DNA of 64,000 bases from Chitinophaga pinensis (lineage in GTDB: Bacteria; Bacteroidota; Bacteroidia; NS11-12g; UBA9320), in the NCBI GenBank assembly GCA_945907065.1, contig CAMDSC010000007.1, positions 35,633-99,632 of the forward strand, read 5' to 3'. Below are positions 27,587-36,477 of this stretch, one piece after another. Under the pieces are notes generated by a model that saw only the letters and a program-made list of their open reading frames with translations, was not told where the DNA came from and did not search any database. Made by a program: the position numbers and the translations under genes. The first letter of the stretch is position 1. Each line of letters opens with the position of its first letter.

Positions 27587-28746
27587 AAATCAATTATCTT
27601 TTCCTTCAACTCCTCCATATTGGTTTTATTAAGGGCAGATATAAAAACTACCGGAGAATTTTCTTTCGACATCCAACTTTTTTTCAATAGGTCTAAATCA
27701 TAGATGGTGGTATCTTCAAAAATATCTTCAGCCGTTGGGTCAGGGTTGTATTGGTCTGTTTTATTAAATACAATAACAGTAGGTTTTTGGGCTGCGCCAA
27801 TTTCTGCTAATGTATTATTTACTACTTCCATTTGGTCTTCAAACCCTTGATGTGAAACATCTACCACATGCAATAAAACATCTGCATCTACTACTTCATC
27901 CAAGGTTGATTTAAAACTTTCGACCAACTGATGTGGCAATTTACGAATAAAACCTACCGTATCAGAAAGGATAAAAGCAATCGGCTGCTGCATTGGGTCA
28001 GGATTAGGAAAAACCACTTTACGAGCCGTGGAATCCAGCGTTGCAAATAATTTATTCTCTGTTAAAACCCCCGCTTTTGTCAATGCATTCATTATGGTTG
28101 ATTTCCCCACATTTGTATATCCCACCAAAGCTACTTTTTTCATGGCATCGCGGTTTTTGCGGCGAACCTGATTTTGGCTGTCAATATCTTTTAGCTTTTC
28201 TTTTAATAGTGAAATGGTATGGCGAATGGCTCGTCGGTCGGTTTCAATTTCTTTTTCACCCGCACCACGTTGACCTATTCCTCCTTTTTGTCTATCCAAG
28301 TGACCCCACATTCGGGTAAGTCGCGGCAACAGGTATTCGTTTCTGGCCAGTTCCACTTGGGCTTTAGCAGTTGCTGTTTTAGCATTATTTGCAAAAATAT
28401 CAAGGATGAGCATGCTTCGGTCAATGATTTTACAAATTAAAGCATCTTCTAAATTTCGGGTTTGGGAAGGACTAAGTTCATCATCAAAAATGGCCACATC
28501 AATTTCATTTTCTTTAACGTATAAAGCAACTTCTTCTAATTTTCCCTGACCCAAATACGTTTTGGGATGCGGTCGGTCGGTTTTTTGGGTAAATATTTTT
28601 ACAGTTTCAGCGCCGGCGGTTTCCGCCAAAAAAGCAAGTTCATCTAAATACTCAGCACATTTTCCTTTGCGATAGCTGTATAAATCTGCCGCTACCAAAA
28701 TGGCTTGTTCGGGTTTAACGGCGGTATCAAAAATTTGTCCTTTCAA
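27571..28746 (-). CDS. hflX: GTPase HflX
   Basis: HflX is a ribosome-binding GTPase that splits or rescues stalled 70S ribosomes under stress. The 391-residue protein has the family N-terminal domain (DRPHPKTYLGQGKLEEV), the helical RGAGEKEIETDRR segment and the G domain: G1 GYTNVGKST, G3 SDTVGF, G4 NKTD. The start is TTG at 28744-28746 because it precedes the family-typical FDTAVKPEQAILV; a TATCTTTG -7 element ends 6 nt upstream, which would make the message nearly leaderless. The final codons overlap a repeat hairpin. Confidence 0.95.
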   Translation of the reverse strand: MKGQIFDTAVKPEQAILVAADLYSYRKGKCAEYLDELAFLAETAGAETVKIFTQKTDRPHPKTYLGQGKLEEVALYVKENEIDVAIFDDELSPSQTRNLEDALICKIIDRSMLILDIFANNAKTATAKAQVELARNEYLLPRLTRMWGHLDRQKGGIGQRGAGEKEIETDRRAIRHTISLLKEKLKDIDSQNQVRRKNRDAMKKVALVGYTNVGKSTIMNALTKAGVLTENKLFATLDSTARKVVFPNPDPMQQPIAFILSDTVGFIRKLPHQLVESFKSTLDEVVDADVLLHVVDVSHQGFEDQMEVVNNTLAEIGAAQKPTVIVFNKTDQYNPDPTAEDIFEDTTIYDLDLLKKSWMSKENSPVVFISALNKTNMEELKEKIIDLLPLT

Positions 28747-28751
28747 GAGTA

Positions 28752-28759
28752 CAAAGATA
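28752..28759 (-). promoter_or_regulatory. -7 promoter element of hflX
   Basis: Minus strand TATCTTTG, an exact TAnnTTTG match whose last base is 6 nt from the TTG start, so transcription would begin at or next to the start codon. No TTTG box at 19 nt. Confidence 0.45.
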
Positions 28760-28865
28760 GATTAATAGTACAGAGATTTTGAGTACTGAGAAATTTGATG
28801 CGGCCAATTTTTAAGATTTTACACCATTTAAAAAGTTGTCAATCCTGAATTTCAAATTTCTATTT

Positions 28866-30620
28866 TCAAATCTCCACTTCTCGACCTTCACCCACTTGTT
28901 GACGCCACATGGCGTAATACAACCCTTTACTATCCAGCAAATCAAAGTGATTTCCTTCTTCAATTATTTTTCCTTTTTCCAATACAAAAATCCGGTTGGC
29001 ATGCATAATGGTGCTAAGGCGGTGAGCTATCAAAATGGTAACCATATCGTGTGTATTATTTATTCCTTTTATGGTTTGGGTTATTTCATCTTCGGTAATA
29101 CTATCAAGGGATGAAGTAGCTTCATCAAACACTAAAAGACTTGGCTTGCGCAATAAAGCACGAGCTATGGAAAGTCTTTGTTTTTCGCCACCTGATACTT
29201 TTACTCCTCCTTCACCAATCATCGTGTTAATGCCTTTATCCGCACGGTTTAACAGTGAATGGCAACTTGCTTTTTGCAACACATCCAATATTTGTTCATC
29301 CGTGGCATTGGGTTTCACAAACAACAAATTTTCCTTTATCGTTCCAGCAAAAAGTTGGGTATCTTGAGTTACAAACCCTATTTGCTCACGCAAATTATCC
29401 AAATCAATTTCGCGGCCGTTTATACCATCATATTTTATGGTACCTTCTAATGGCTGATACAATCCCACTAACAGTTTTACCAAGGTAGTTTTACCCGAAC
29501 CGCTGGGACCAACAAATGCTATGGTTTCGCCTTTGTTTACCTTAAAATTTATATTTTTCAGGGCTGGATATTTAGCAGTTAAATGTTTGAACGTTACATT
29601 CTGAAACTCAAAATTATCCAATTTGGTTAGTGCTTTTGGGCGCAATGGTTTTTCTTCAATGGGTTTATCCATGATGGTTTTAAAGTTTTCTAGGGATACC
29701 TGAGCTTCACGGTAAATCAAGATGACATTTCCTAATTCCTGAAGCGGATTGAAGATAAAAAACGAGAAAAACAAAAACATGAAGTATTGCCCTTGGGATA
29801 TCTCTTTACCAAAAATCAACATCAATAAAATAAAAACCATAGTACTCCTAACAAATTGTACGGTTGTACCCTGCAAAAATCCAAGGCTACGTATGAATTT
29901 CACTTTCTTAAGCTCAAGTTCCAATATTTGGTAAGTTGTTTTGTTCAGCCGCTCAATTTCCTGATTGGCCAATCCCAAACTTTTTACTAATTCAATATTA
30001 CGGAGTGATTCTGTAGTACTTCCTGCCAATGCTGTTGTGGCACCCACAATTTTTTGTTGCATTATTTTAATCCGTTTACTAAAATAACTGCTTAGAACCC
30101 CGATAACTAATATGGCAAAGAGATACACTACACCCACGGTCCAGGTAATGCTAAAGGCATACACCATTACGAAAATTATACCAACCATACTTGTAAAAAG
30201 AACCCCAATAAAGGCTGTTAAAAGTTTTTCTATATCAATTCGTACTTTTTGCAAAACCGATAGTGTTTCTCCACTTCGTTGGTCTTCAAACACCTGATAG
30301 GGTAATTCCAAACTGTGTTTTAATCCATCTGCATAAATTTGGGCTCCCAATTTTTGAATGATAACATTGGTAAAATAATCCTGAAAATTTTTAGCAATAC
30401 GGCTCACCATAGAAACTCCAATAGAACAGCCAATCCAAAACAAAGCAATATTGATGTATTGTCGTCGTGTAAGTTTGTCATATTTAGTGATGACCTCATC
30501 AACTACATGTCCTGTAATGTAGGGATCCATTAATGAGAAACCGATATTGATAGTTGCCAGTACAAGAGCTAACACTAAAAGTTTCCAGTGGTATTTTAAA
30601 TATTTTTTAAGAATGTTCAT
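28866..30620 (-). CDS. MsbA-type ABC exporter (fused membrane and ATPase domains)
   Basis: The 584-residue protein is one half of a homodimeric type IV ABC exporter. Six membrane helices span residues 15-310. The nucleotide-binding domain has Walker A GPSGSGKTT, Q-loop VTQDTQ, signature VSGGEKQRLS, Walker B LLVFDEATSSLD and H-loop AHRLS. The substrate could be a lipid, a drug or a peptide; the sequence does not tell. It is flanked by genes on the same strand with gaps over 100 bp, so it is probably its own unit. Confidence 0.9.
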   Translation of the reverse strand: MNILKKYLKYHWKLLVLALVLATINIGFSLMDPYITGHVVDEVITKYDKLTRRQYINIALFWIGCSIGVSMVSRIAKNFQDYFTNVIIQKLGAQIYADGLKHSLELPYQVFEDQRSGETLSVLQKVRIDIEKLLTAFIGVLFTSMVGIIFVMVYAFSITWTVGVVYLFAILVIGVLSSYFSKRIKIMQQKIVGATTALAGSTTESLRNIELVKSLGLANQEIERLNKTTYQILELELKKVKFIRSLGFLQGTTVQFVRSTMVFILLMLIFGKEISQGQYFMFLFFSFFIFNPLQELGNVILIYREAQVSLENFKTIMDKPIEEKPLRPKALTKLDNFEFQNVTFKHLTAKYPALKNINFKVNKGETIAFVGPSGSGKTTLVKLLVGLYQPLEGTIKYDGINGREIDLDNLREQIGFVTQDTQLFAGTIKENLLFVKPNATDEQILDVLQKASCHSLLNRADKGINTMIGEGGVKVSGGEKQRLSIARALLRKPSLLVFDEATSSLDSITEDEITQTIKGINNTHDMVTILIAHRLSTIMHANRIFVLEKGKIIEEGNHFDLLDSKGLYYAMWRQQVGEGREVEI

Positions 30621-30707
30621 TTACAGTAATGTTTAGTTAAACAATTGATTGAGTTGTTTCGTTTTTAAAAGGTGCAAAGAAACGGAGATTTTTTTTGATG
30701 AATGTAA

Positions 30708-30741
30708 AACTTTTCCAAAGTTTTCAAACTTCGGAAAAGTT
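30708..30741 (-). terminator. Rho-independent terminator
   Basis: A 9-bp stem AACTTTTCC / GGAAAAGTT holds an inner 6-bp stem AAGTTT / AAACTT after a short bulge; on the minus strand it ends in a short T run (GTTTTAC). It lies 10 bp after the stop of the gene ending at 30752. Confidence 0.65.
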
Positions 30742-30751
30742 AAGGTCAAAA

Positions 30752-31882
30752 TTAATTTACTAAAATTCCTATTTCCTGTTTCAGCTTTCCATCGCTTACC
30801 AATAAAGTATAATAACCAAACGGAACATCAATGATGGCAAAAGGTTGAGTGGTATCTAACAAATATTTTTTAACCTCTTTTCCATTCAAATCAATCACCT
30901 TAATACTTACTTTTTTTGTTTCGTCAATCAATGAAATAGCGTTTTCTCCAAACTGGCGTTTATAGGTTATTAATAAATTTTGAGGCTTTTGGGTCTCTTT
31001 AAAATTAGCGGTATACAAATTTTTTATACTTCCCTGATAAAGGTTTCGGCCACCAAGAATATCAAAATATTCATCCGTAATATAAAATTCAGTATTGCTG
31101 TAAAAAACGATGGCTTCTTTTTGGGTAAACGAACCCAAATCAATTGTTTTTACTTTTCCATTGAAAAAATTATCGCCTGTAAAACCAGTGAACACAAAGA
31201 TTTTATCACTCGAAAGCAAAACCAATTTTTTATTATCTGGCGAAATATCGGCTGCCGAAATCCACCATTGCTCTTTGTAGCCAATTCCTGTTTTAAAACT
31301 GTCCAACAACTCAGCAGTATATTGGCCTGGTTCATTGGGAATTTTATACAAATATGTATAGCCGGTAAAAGGATTGGTGCGGTTTTTAGTAAAAATATAA
31401 AGGTTGCTATTAAAACAAATCAAAGCCTCGGCATCAAAATTGAGATTTGCATTATCTGGAGGAAACTGGTTTTGGTTTGGGTATGAAAAATTTATAACTT
31501 GGGGTACAAAAAGCTCGGTATTTACGCTATCAGGATTGGGAATTATATAAATTTTCAGGTCTTTTCGGGCGTTATCATTGTTTCCTATATCGGCTATGTA
31601 ATAATTTTGTCCATCACTAGCAACATCTTCCCAATCTAAATTAGTTGTATTTTTTAAAAAAATGGTTTTTAGTAAGTTTCCAAACGTATCAATTTTATAT
31701 AGTGCTGGCTCTCCACCGCTATCGTTGTGTGTCCAGATATAAAGTGAGTTGGAAGTTTCAATACCCGAAGTTTCCTGAACAATGGAAGGCAGAGTTGTTA
31801 CTTTTCGCAAACTGATGGATTGCGCAAAAAGGCAATGGTTACTAAAAAGAAAAACGAAAAGGAAAAACTTGAACTGGGTCAT
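30752..31882 (-). CDS. secreted beta-propeller-like protein with CTD-like end
   Basis: The 376-residue protein has a signal peptide (ending LFAQ) and blade-like repeats such as YIWTHNDSGGEPALYKID, NLDWEDVASDG and YIADIGNNDNARKDL, which I associate with SdiA-regulated or PE-PGRS-like propeller families in Bacteroidota. The last 75 residues (VIDLNGKEVKKY ... FGYYTLLVSDGKLKQEIGILV) look like a T9SS type A sorting domain, but the usual YPNP is missing. A TACCTTTG -7 element 11 bp before the ATG gives a nearly leaderless message. Function unknown. Confidence 0.65.
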   Translation of the reverse strand: MTQFKFFLFVFLFSNHCLFAQSISLRKVTTLPSIVQETSGIETSNSLYIWTHNDSGGEPALYKIDTFGNLLKTIFLKNTTNLDWEDVASDGQNYYIADIGNNDNARKDLKIYIIPNPDSVNTELFVPQVINFSYPNQNQFPPDNANLNFDAEALICFNSNLYIFTKNRTNPFTGYTYLYKIPNEPGQYTAELLDSFKTGIGYKEQWWISAADISPDNKKLVLLSSDKIFVFTGFTGDNFFNGKVKTIDLGSFTQKEAIVFYSNTEFYITDEYFDILGGRNLYQGSIKNLYTANFKETQKPQNLLITYKRQFGENAISLIDETKKVSIKVIDLNGKEVKKYLLDTTQPFAIIDVPFGYYTLLVSDGKLKQEIGILVN

Positions 31883-31892
31883 TTGTAGTTTT

Positions 31893-31900
31893 CAAAGGTA
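31893..31900 (-). promoter_or_regulatory. -7 promoter element, propeller-like gene
   Basis: Minus strand TACCTTTG ends 11 nt before the ATG at 31882. The TTTG box is absent at 19 nt. The predicted leader is about 4-5 nt. Confidence 0.45.
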
Positions 31901-31947
31901 AATTATACTAGCCACTAAAAATACATAAGCACTGGGCTCACAAATTT

Positions 31948-32832
31948 TTAAAGGTTTTGTGACTTTGTTTTAAAAAAGGTCAAAATTCGCTCAGAAAAAA
32001 CGTTCATCAATAATCCAATCAACACAACGGATATACCAATCCAAGCTATTGGAGTGGGAATTTCATTAAAAAACAACATTCCATTTATTATGGCATAAAT
32101 AATTCCCATATTGGTAAAAATAGCGATTGTTCCTACTTTTTCATTTTGATAAGCTAAAGTCATAAAATATTGAGCTGCCTGAGTCAAAATCCCCATACAT
32201 AATATATAAAACCATTCGAGTAAGGTTGGCCATTGAAATCCTCCAAAAAAAGCTAAAAGTGCAATAGATATTGGAATTGTAACAATAGAAAAATGAATCA
32301 GAATAACGTTTGGGTCTTCGGATACTCCAATTTTTCGGATACAATTGTAAGCTGCGGCGGCGGCCAAACATCCACCCAAGCCTGACAATAACCCAATATT
32401 TGAGATACTGAGTTCAAATAAATTGGCATTTGAACTTTGAGTAATAAAAATACCGGTAAAGCAAATTATCAAAAACAACCATTGGATTTTATAAAATCTT
32501 TCGCCCAAGAACCAAAACCCAAATAAGGTGGTAAAAAATGGGGTGATATAATGAACCAAGGTGGCTGTTGCCAAGGGCAAAGTTTGAACACTTTTAAAAA
32601 ATAAAATCAGTGAAACCGAACCAAAAAACCCTCTCCAAAAAAGTATTGGTCTTCGGCTTCCAAACAAAGGAATATTTTTCCGTTTGATAAGAATGTAACA
32701 AATAATAGAAGTAAAAATCGAACGAAAAAGAGTCAGTTCAAAAACAGGAAGATGCGAAAGCAGCTTCACAAACACATTCATGCCTGCAAAAATTAAAGTT
32801 GCAATTAAAATGCTTTTTATTCCTTTTGACAT
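31948..32832 (-). CDS. EamA/DMT-superfamily transporter
   Basis: The 294-residue protein has about ten membrane helices arranged as two EamA repeats, typical of drug/metabolite transporters that export amino acids, nucleotides or other small molecules. Repeat 1 covers about residues 1-135 and repeat 2 residues 145-285. The motif ATLVHYITPFFTTLFGFWFLGER in repeat 1 is the usual conserved region. A strong terminator ends 12 bp upstream, so its own promoter is not evident; read-through from mdh is possible. Substrate unknown. Confidence 0.85.
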   Translation of the reverse strand: MSKGIKSILIATLIFAGMNVFVKLLSHLPVFELTLFRSIFTSIICYILIKRKNIPLFGSRRPILFWRGFFGSVSLILFFKSVQTLPLATATLVHYITPFFTTLFGFWFLGERFYKIQWLFLIICFTGIFITQSSNANLFELSISNIGLLSGLGGCLAAAAAYNCIRKIGVSEDPNVILIHFSIVTIPISIALLAFFGGFQWPTLLEWFYILCMGILTQAAQYFMTLAYQNEKVGTIAIFTNMGIIYAIINGMLFFNEIPTPIAWIGISVVLIGLLMNVFSERILTFFKTKSQNL

Positions 32833-32844
32833 CTCTTTAAAAGA

Positions 32845-32879
32845 AAAACGTCCGAGGTTTTAAAAATCTCGGACGTTTT
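32845..32879 (-). terminator. Rho-independent terminator of mdh
   Basis: A perfect 12-bp stem AAAACGTCCGAG / CTCGGACGTTTT with an 11-nt loop lies 26 bp after the mdh stop. Short A/T runs flank both sides. Confidence 0.85.
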
Positions 32880-32904
32880 AATATAAACCGAATAGTTTTT
32901 AATA

Positions 32905-33825
32905 TTAAAGCACGCTGTTCATGCTTCTAACAGCCTCTGCACTTTTTGCAAAAGCAGCTTTTTCAGTATCGTTAAGGTCAAGTTCAATTATTTTTTCCCA
33001 ACCATTTTTACCTATTACAACCGGTACTCCTATGCAAATATCCTTTTGACCATATTCGCCATCAAGGTACACACAGCAAGGGAACAAACGTTTTTGATTG
33101 TTTACAATACTATCTACTAAACTGGCAACGGCAGCTCCCGGAGCATACCAAGCTGAAGTGCCCAACAATCCTGTAAGGGTAGCACCTCCAACCATTGTAT
33201 CGGCACTTATTTTATTTAAAGCTTCTGCATCAGCAAAATGAGAAACAGGAACTCCCATATATGAAGCAAGACGTGTTAATGGAATCATGGTTGTATCACC
33301 ATGACCGCCAATTACCATAGCATTCAAATCGGCTGGAGAACAATTAAGCGCCAATGACATATAGCATTTAAAACGGGCACTATCCAAAATCCCTCCCATA
33401 CCAATAATTCTATTTTTTGGTAATCCTGATGATTTAAGAGCCAAATAAGTCATAGTATCCATTGGGTTACTCACAATCACAATAACTGCGTTTGGAGAAT
33501 GAGTCAAAACATTTTCTGTTACAGTTTTTACAATACCTGCATTTATGCCAATCAGTTCCTCACGAGTCATTCCGGGCTTGCGAGGAATACCACTTGTAAT
33601 AACAACAATATCACTATTGGCGGTTTTCGAATAATCATTCGTTGCACCGGATACACGGGTATTAAAACCGTTAAGAGTGGCGGTTTGCATTATATCTAAT
33701 GCTTTTCCTTCAGCCAAACCTTCCTTGATGTCAAGTAAAACAACTTCACTTGCAATACTTCTGAAAGCCAATGCATCAGCAGTAGTTGCTCCTACATTTC
33801 CTGCACCTATTACACTTATTTTCAT
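32905..33825 (-). CDS. mdh: malate dehydrogenase
   Basis: Interconverts malate and oxaloacetate with NAD in the TCA cycle. The 306-residue protein belongs to the LDH-like MDH group. Seen: NAD-binding VIGAGNVGATTA at the N-terminus, the substrate-loop region SGIPRKPGMTREEL with the Arg residues expected for malate, VSNPMDTMTY, and the catalytic His in IGGHGDTTMIPL. The promoter at 33859-33888 and the terminator after the stop make it a single-gene unit. Confidence 0.95.
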   Translation of the reverse strand: MKISVIGAGNVGATTADALAFRSIASEVVLLDIKEGLAEGKALDIMQTATLNGFNTRVSGATNDYSKTANSDIVVITSGIPRKPGMTREELIGINAGIVKTVTENVLTHSPNAVIVIVSNPMDTMTYLALKSSGLPKNRIIGMGGILDSARFKCYMSLALNCSPADLNAMVIGGHGDTTMIPLTRLASYMGVPVSHFADAEALNKISADTMVGGATLTGLLGTSAWYAPGAAVASLVDSIVNNQKRLFPCCVYLDGEYGQKDICIGVPVVIGKNGWEKIIELDLNDTEKAAFAKSAEAVRSMNSVL

Positions 33826-33858
33826 ATTTTAAATTATTATTGGTTGTTAAATTTTGCG

Positions 33859-33888
33859 CGAAGCTACAAATATTAATTCGATGGCAAA
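33859..33888 (-). promoter_or_regulatory. promoter of mdh
   Basis: Minus strand TTTG (33888-33885), 18 nt, TAGCTTCG (33866-33859), one change from TAnnTTTG. The predicted leader is about 27 nt. Confidence 0.55.
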
Positions 33889-33913
33889 GTGATGTTTATC
33901 ATAATTTTAAAGA

Positions 33914-34567
33914 TTAAAGCTGAATTTCAGGAATTTCTCCCTCAACAACCAAACGTCCTTTTGTCTTGGCCTTTACCTCATCTATTGTGACACCTGGAGC
34001 TATTTCTTTTAATTCAAATCCTCTTGATGTAATTTCAAAAACGCCCAATTCAGTTACCACTTTTTTAACGCAGCCCAAACCGGTTATTGGCAATTCGCAT
34101 TTGGGAAGCAACTTACTCTCACCTGCTCTGTTGGTATGCTGCATGGCTACAATGATATTTTTGGCACTAGCCACCAAATCCATAGCACCGCCCATTCCTT
34201 TCACCATCTTTCCGGGGATTTTCCAGTTAGCTATATCACCGTTATCGGCCACCTCCATAGCACCCAATACAGTAAGGTCTACTCGTCCGGCACGTATCAT
34301 CCCAAAACTCATGGCCGAATCAAAAAAAGCGGAACCGGGAATGGTTGTAATTGTTTGCTTGCCAGCATTTATTAAATCGGCATCTTCTTCCCCCTCAATT
34401 GGGAAAGGTCCCATACCCAATAATCCATTCTCCGATTGGAGTTGCACCTCCACTCCTTCAGGAATATAATTGGCTACTAACGTAGGAATACCTATTCCTA
34501 AATTTACATAATACCCATCCTTTAATTCGCGGGCTATTACTTTTGCTATTTGGTTTTTATCTAACAT
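33914..34567 (-). CDS. scoB: 3-oxoacid CoA-transferase subunit B
   Basis: Subunit B of the enzyme that moves CoA from succinyl-CoA to acetoacetate or similar acids. The 217-residue length fits. The motif SENGLLGMGPFP holds the catalytic Glu, and GGAMDLVASAKNIIVAMQH is typical of the family. The partner subunit A is upstream on the same strand at 35208, but a four-helix-bundle gene and repeats lie between the two. Confidence 0.93.
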   Translation of the reverse strand: MLDKNQIAKVIARELKDGYYVNLGIGIPTLVANYIPEGVEVQLQSENGLLGMGPFPIEGEEDADLINAGKQTITTIPGSAFFDSAMSFGMIRAGRVDLTVLGAMEVADNGDIANWKIPGKMVKGMGGAMDLVASAKNIIVAMQHTNRAGESKLLPKCELPITGLGCVKKVVTELGVFEITSRGFELKEIAPGVTIDEVKAKTKGRLVVEGEIPEIQL

Positions 34568-34572
34568 AAGTT

Positions 34573-34607
34573 AATTTGAAAATTCGGGAATTTGAAAATT
34601 TGAAAAT
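34573..34607. repeat. AT-rich repeat, left flank of four-helix-bundle gene
   Basis: Three copies of AATTTGAAAAT or its one-base variants lie in tandem. The same unit, in both orientations, recurs at 35012-35042 and 35137-35217 on the other side of the gene at 34648-35004. Confidence 0.7.
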
Positions 34608-34647
34608 GAAGGGCTTCGCATCATTTTTTTATATATTTTAGAATATT

Positions 34648-35004
34648 TTACTTGTTTAGTGTTTTTGATGAAGATATAATTTTTGAAAGTATTTTTATTA
34701 TCTCTTGAATTTCAAGTTGAAGAGAATCGCAATTTGGATATTTTTTTGAATTCTGACATAAAAATAACCAGTACTCGGTTTCATCAGCTTCTTTAGCTGC
34801 AATTTTCATTTTATGAATAAAATCAGCTTTGCTCTCCGCATTCTGAGCTTCCCGCACATTCGCCCCAATAGATGTTCCCGATTTTAAAAGTTGGTTGGCT
34901 ATAACATATTTTTGTTTGCTTTCCAATAATTCAGCCAACTCAATAATTTGCAGAGCAAAGTTTACCGACTTTTCAACGATTATGTTTTTCTTAATGTCCT
35001 GCAT
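34648..35004 (-). CDS. four-helix-bundle protein (23S rRNA IVS family)
   Basis: The 118-residue protein is all helical. The motif QLLKSGTSIGANVREAQNAESKADFIHKM is the hallmark of the small four-helix-bundle family first found encoded in intervening sequences of 23S rRNA; members often sit alone in intergenic places and their function is unknown. Here it lies between scoB and scoA, which are normally adjacent. AT-rich TTTGAAAAT repeats lie on both sides. Such placement suggests that the gene with its flanks was inserted as a unit (inference). Confidence 0.85.
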   Translation of the reverse strand: MQDIKKNIIVEKSVNFALQIIELAELLESKQKYVIANQLLKSGTSIGANVREAQNAESKADFIHKMKIAAKEADETEYWLFLCQNSKKYPNCDSLQLEIQEIIKILSKIISSSKTLNK

Positions 35005-35011
35005 GGTTTTT

Positions 35012-35217
35012 AAATTTGAAAATGTGATAATTTGAAAATTAGTTAATTATAATATTAATATTCCGAATGGCTCATTTTCTAATTTACTGATTTTCCAACG
35101 CTCTATTTAAAATCGTTAATCTATTTTTCCGAAGGTCATTTTCAAATTTTCAAATTGACTAATTTTCAAATTCCTCCCCATTTTCAAATTGACTCATTTT
35201 CAAATTTTCAAATTTTT
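35012..35217. repeat. AT-rich repeats, right flank of four-helix-bundle gene
   Basis: Units TTTGAAAAT and their complement ATTTTCAAA are scattered at 35012-35042 and form a dense array at 35137-35217 with longer internal repeats (ATTTTCAAATTGACT twice, ATTTTCAAATTTTCAAATT twice). The array runs into the last codons of scoA: its stop TGA (35210-35208) is part of a repeat. Confidence 0.75.
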
Positions 35218-35906
35218 GTCCTCACAGTCCTTTGTTCTATTCGTTTTTCGTAATTACTTCCTTGAAAAATACAGTTCACATAAATCCCGGGAGTATGGAT
35301 GTGGTCGGGATCTAATTCTCCGGCAGGCACCAATTCTTCAACTTCAGCAATCGTATATTTTCCTGCCATTGCCATCAGTGGATTAAAATTTCTACTGGTG
35401 GCTCTGAAAATTAAATTCCCCATTGTATCACCCTTCCACGCCTTTACAATTGAATAGTCAGCATCAAAAGCATATTCCATTAAATAGGTTTTCCCATTAA
35501 AATCTCTCGTTTCTTTTCCTATGGCTACTTCCGTTCCAACACCTGCAGGAGTATAAATTACCGGCATACCGTAACCTGCCGCTAAGGCTCTTGTAGCTAA
35601 GGTACCTTGCGGAATTAGTTCTACTTCCAATTCTCCGCTTAGCATCTGGCGTTCAAATTCTTCGTTTTCACCCACATAACTTGAGACCATTTTTTTAACC
35701 TGCTTTTGCTGCAACATTAATCCTATTCCAAAATCATCAACACCTGCATTATTACTTATGCATGTTAGGTTGTTTATCCCCTTTTTTACCATGGCTGCTA
35801 TACAGTTTTCTGGAATCCCACACAAACCGAAACCTCCTAAAAGTAAGGTCATTCCGTCGGTAATATTTTTAATTGCTTCGTCAGCATTTTCAACAACTTT
35901 GTTCAT
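35208..35906 (-). CDS. scoA: 3-oxoacid CoA-transferase subunit A
   Basis: Subunit A of the succinyl-CoA:3-ketoacid CoA-transferase. I start at the ATG at 35904-35906 (232 residues, MNKVVENADEAIKNI); the longer frame adds 15 residues that do not resemble the family. GGFGLCGIPENCI near the N-terminus is the CoA-binding motif, and DPDHIHTPGIYVN near the end is also typical. A TAATTTTG element (35937-35930) 24 bp upstream may be its -7 box. Confidence 0.93.
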   Translation of the reverse strand: MNKVVENADEAIKNITDGMTLLLGGFGLCGIPENCIAAMVKKGINNLTCISNNAGVDDFGIGLMLQQKQVKKMVSSYVGENEEFERQMLSGELEVELIPQGTLATRALAAGYGMPVIYTPAGVGTEVAIGKETRDFNGKTYLMEYAFDADYSIVKAWKGDTMGNLIFRATSRNFNPLMAMAGKYTIAEVEELVPAGELDPDHIHTPGIYVNCIFQGSNYEKRIEQRTVRTKI

Positions 35907-35929
35907 TTGATAACAATATTTAATGGTTG

Positions 35930-35937
35930 CAAAATTA
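35930..35937 (-). promoter_or_regulatory. candidate -7 element for scoA
   Basis: Minus strand TAATTTTG matches TAnnTTTG, 24 bp before the scoA ATG. It overlaps the longer open frame, which favours the start at 35906. Confidence 0.4.
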
Positions 35938-36077
35938 ACATAGGTTTTCACTAATTTTAATACGATTTTAAAGGATTATTTCTTAAACATTTTTCAGTAA
36001 ACTAAATGCCCTAACACTTCGTATATTGAAAAAGTAAAGTTATAATTGCATTAATAAATATTTAACTAAAATATTTG

Positions 36078-36440
36078 ATGAAAAAATTTCTACTAATCAG
36101 TTTATCTCTGCTTATTTCAAACCTCATTTTTGCCCAGAAATATTGCAATGAATGGATAAATTTTAACCAAGACTACTACAAAATATAAATAGGTAAAGAA
36201 GGGATATACCGAGTTGATTCAGGCGGTTGGTAGAGCTAGGCTATTTAGAAATGACTGTGTTGTTGAACTATTTTCAAATTTTCCCATTAATAATTCCCAG
36301 CTAAGCATTATCAATTAATGGTGAAGTAGTGATTTACTCAAATTTGGCTTTCTCAATTGAATCAATAGTTTTTACATAACATACTAACTGAATATTACTT
36401 CAATTGGTATTGATATTATTCAATATCCAGCTTCTACTTG
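36078..36440 (+). pseudogene. decayed remnant of a secreted-protein gene
   Basis: A clear signal peptide (MKKFLLISLSLLISNLIFAQ) and the start of a mature protein (KYCNEWINFNQDYYKI) are stopped by an in-frame TAA at 36186. Reading on in the same frame gives IGKEGIYRVDSGGW, then more stops. This opening (EWIN-x-NQ-x-YYKI-x-IGKEGIYR) resembles, from memory, N-termini of large T9SS-exported proteins. A coding-like phrase NGEVVIYSNLAFSIE at about 36318-36362 and the 20-nt run 36402-36421 recur in altered form near 37115-37191. The region 35907-36477 otherwise has no gene. Confidence 0.55.
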
Positions 36441-36477
36441 GCATTGCGAGTTATGGTAATTGTAATTTTGTAACAAG

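Noticed and set aside
33966..34469. 167-codon plus-strand frame opposite scoB
   Set aside because: The scoB motifs on the minus strand explain the stretch; this frame has no family features.
35137..35217. Possible CRISPR array
   Set aside because: Repeats are short, irregular and AT-rich, without unique spacers of equal length, and no cas genes are near.
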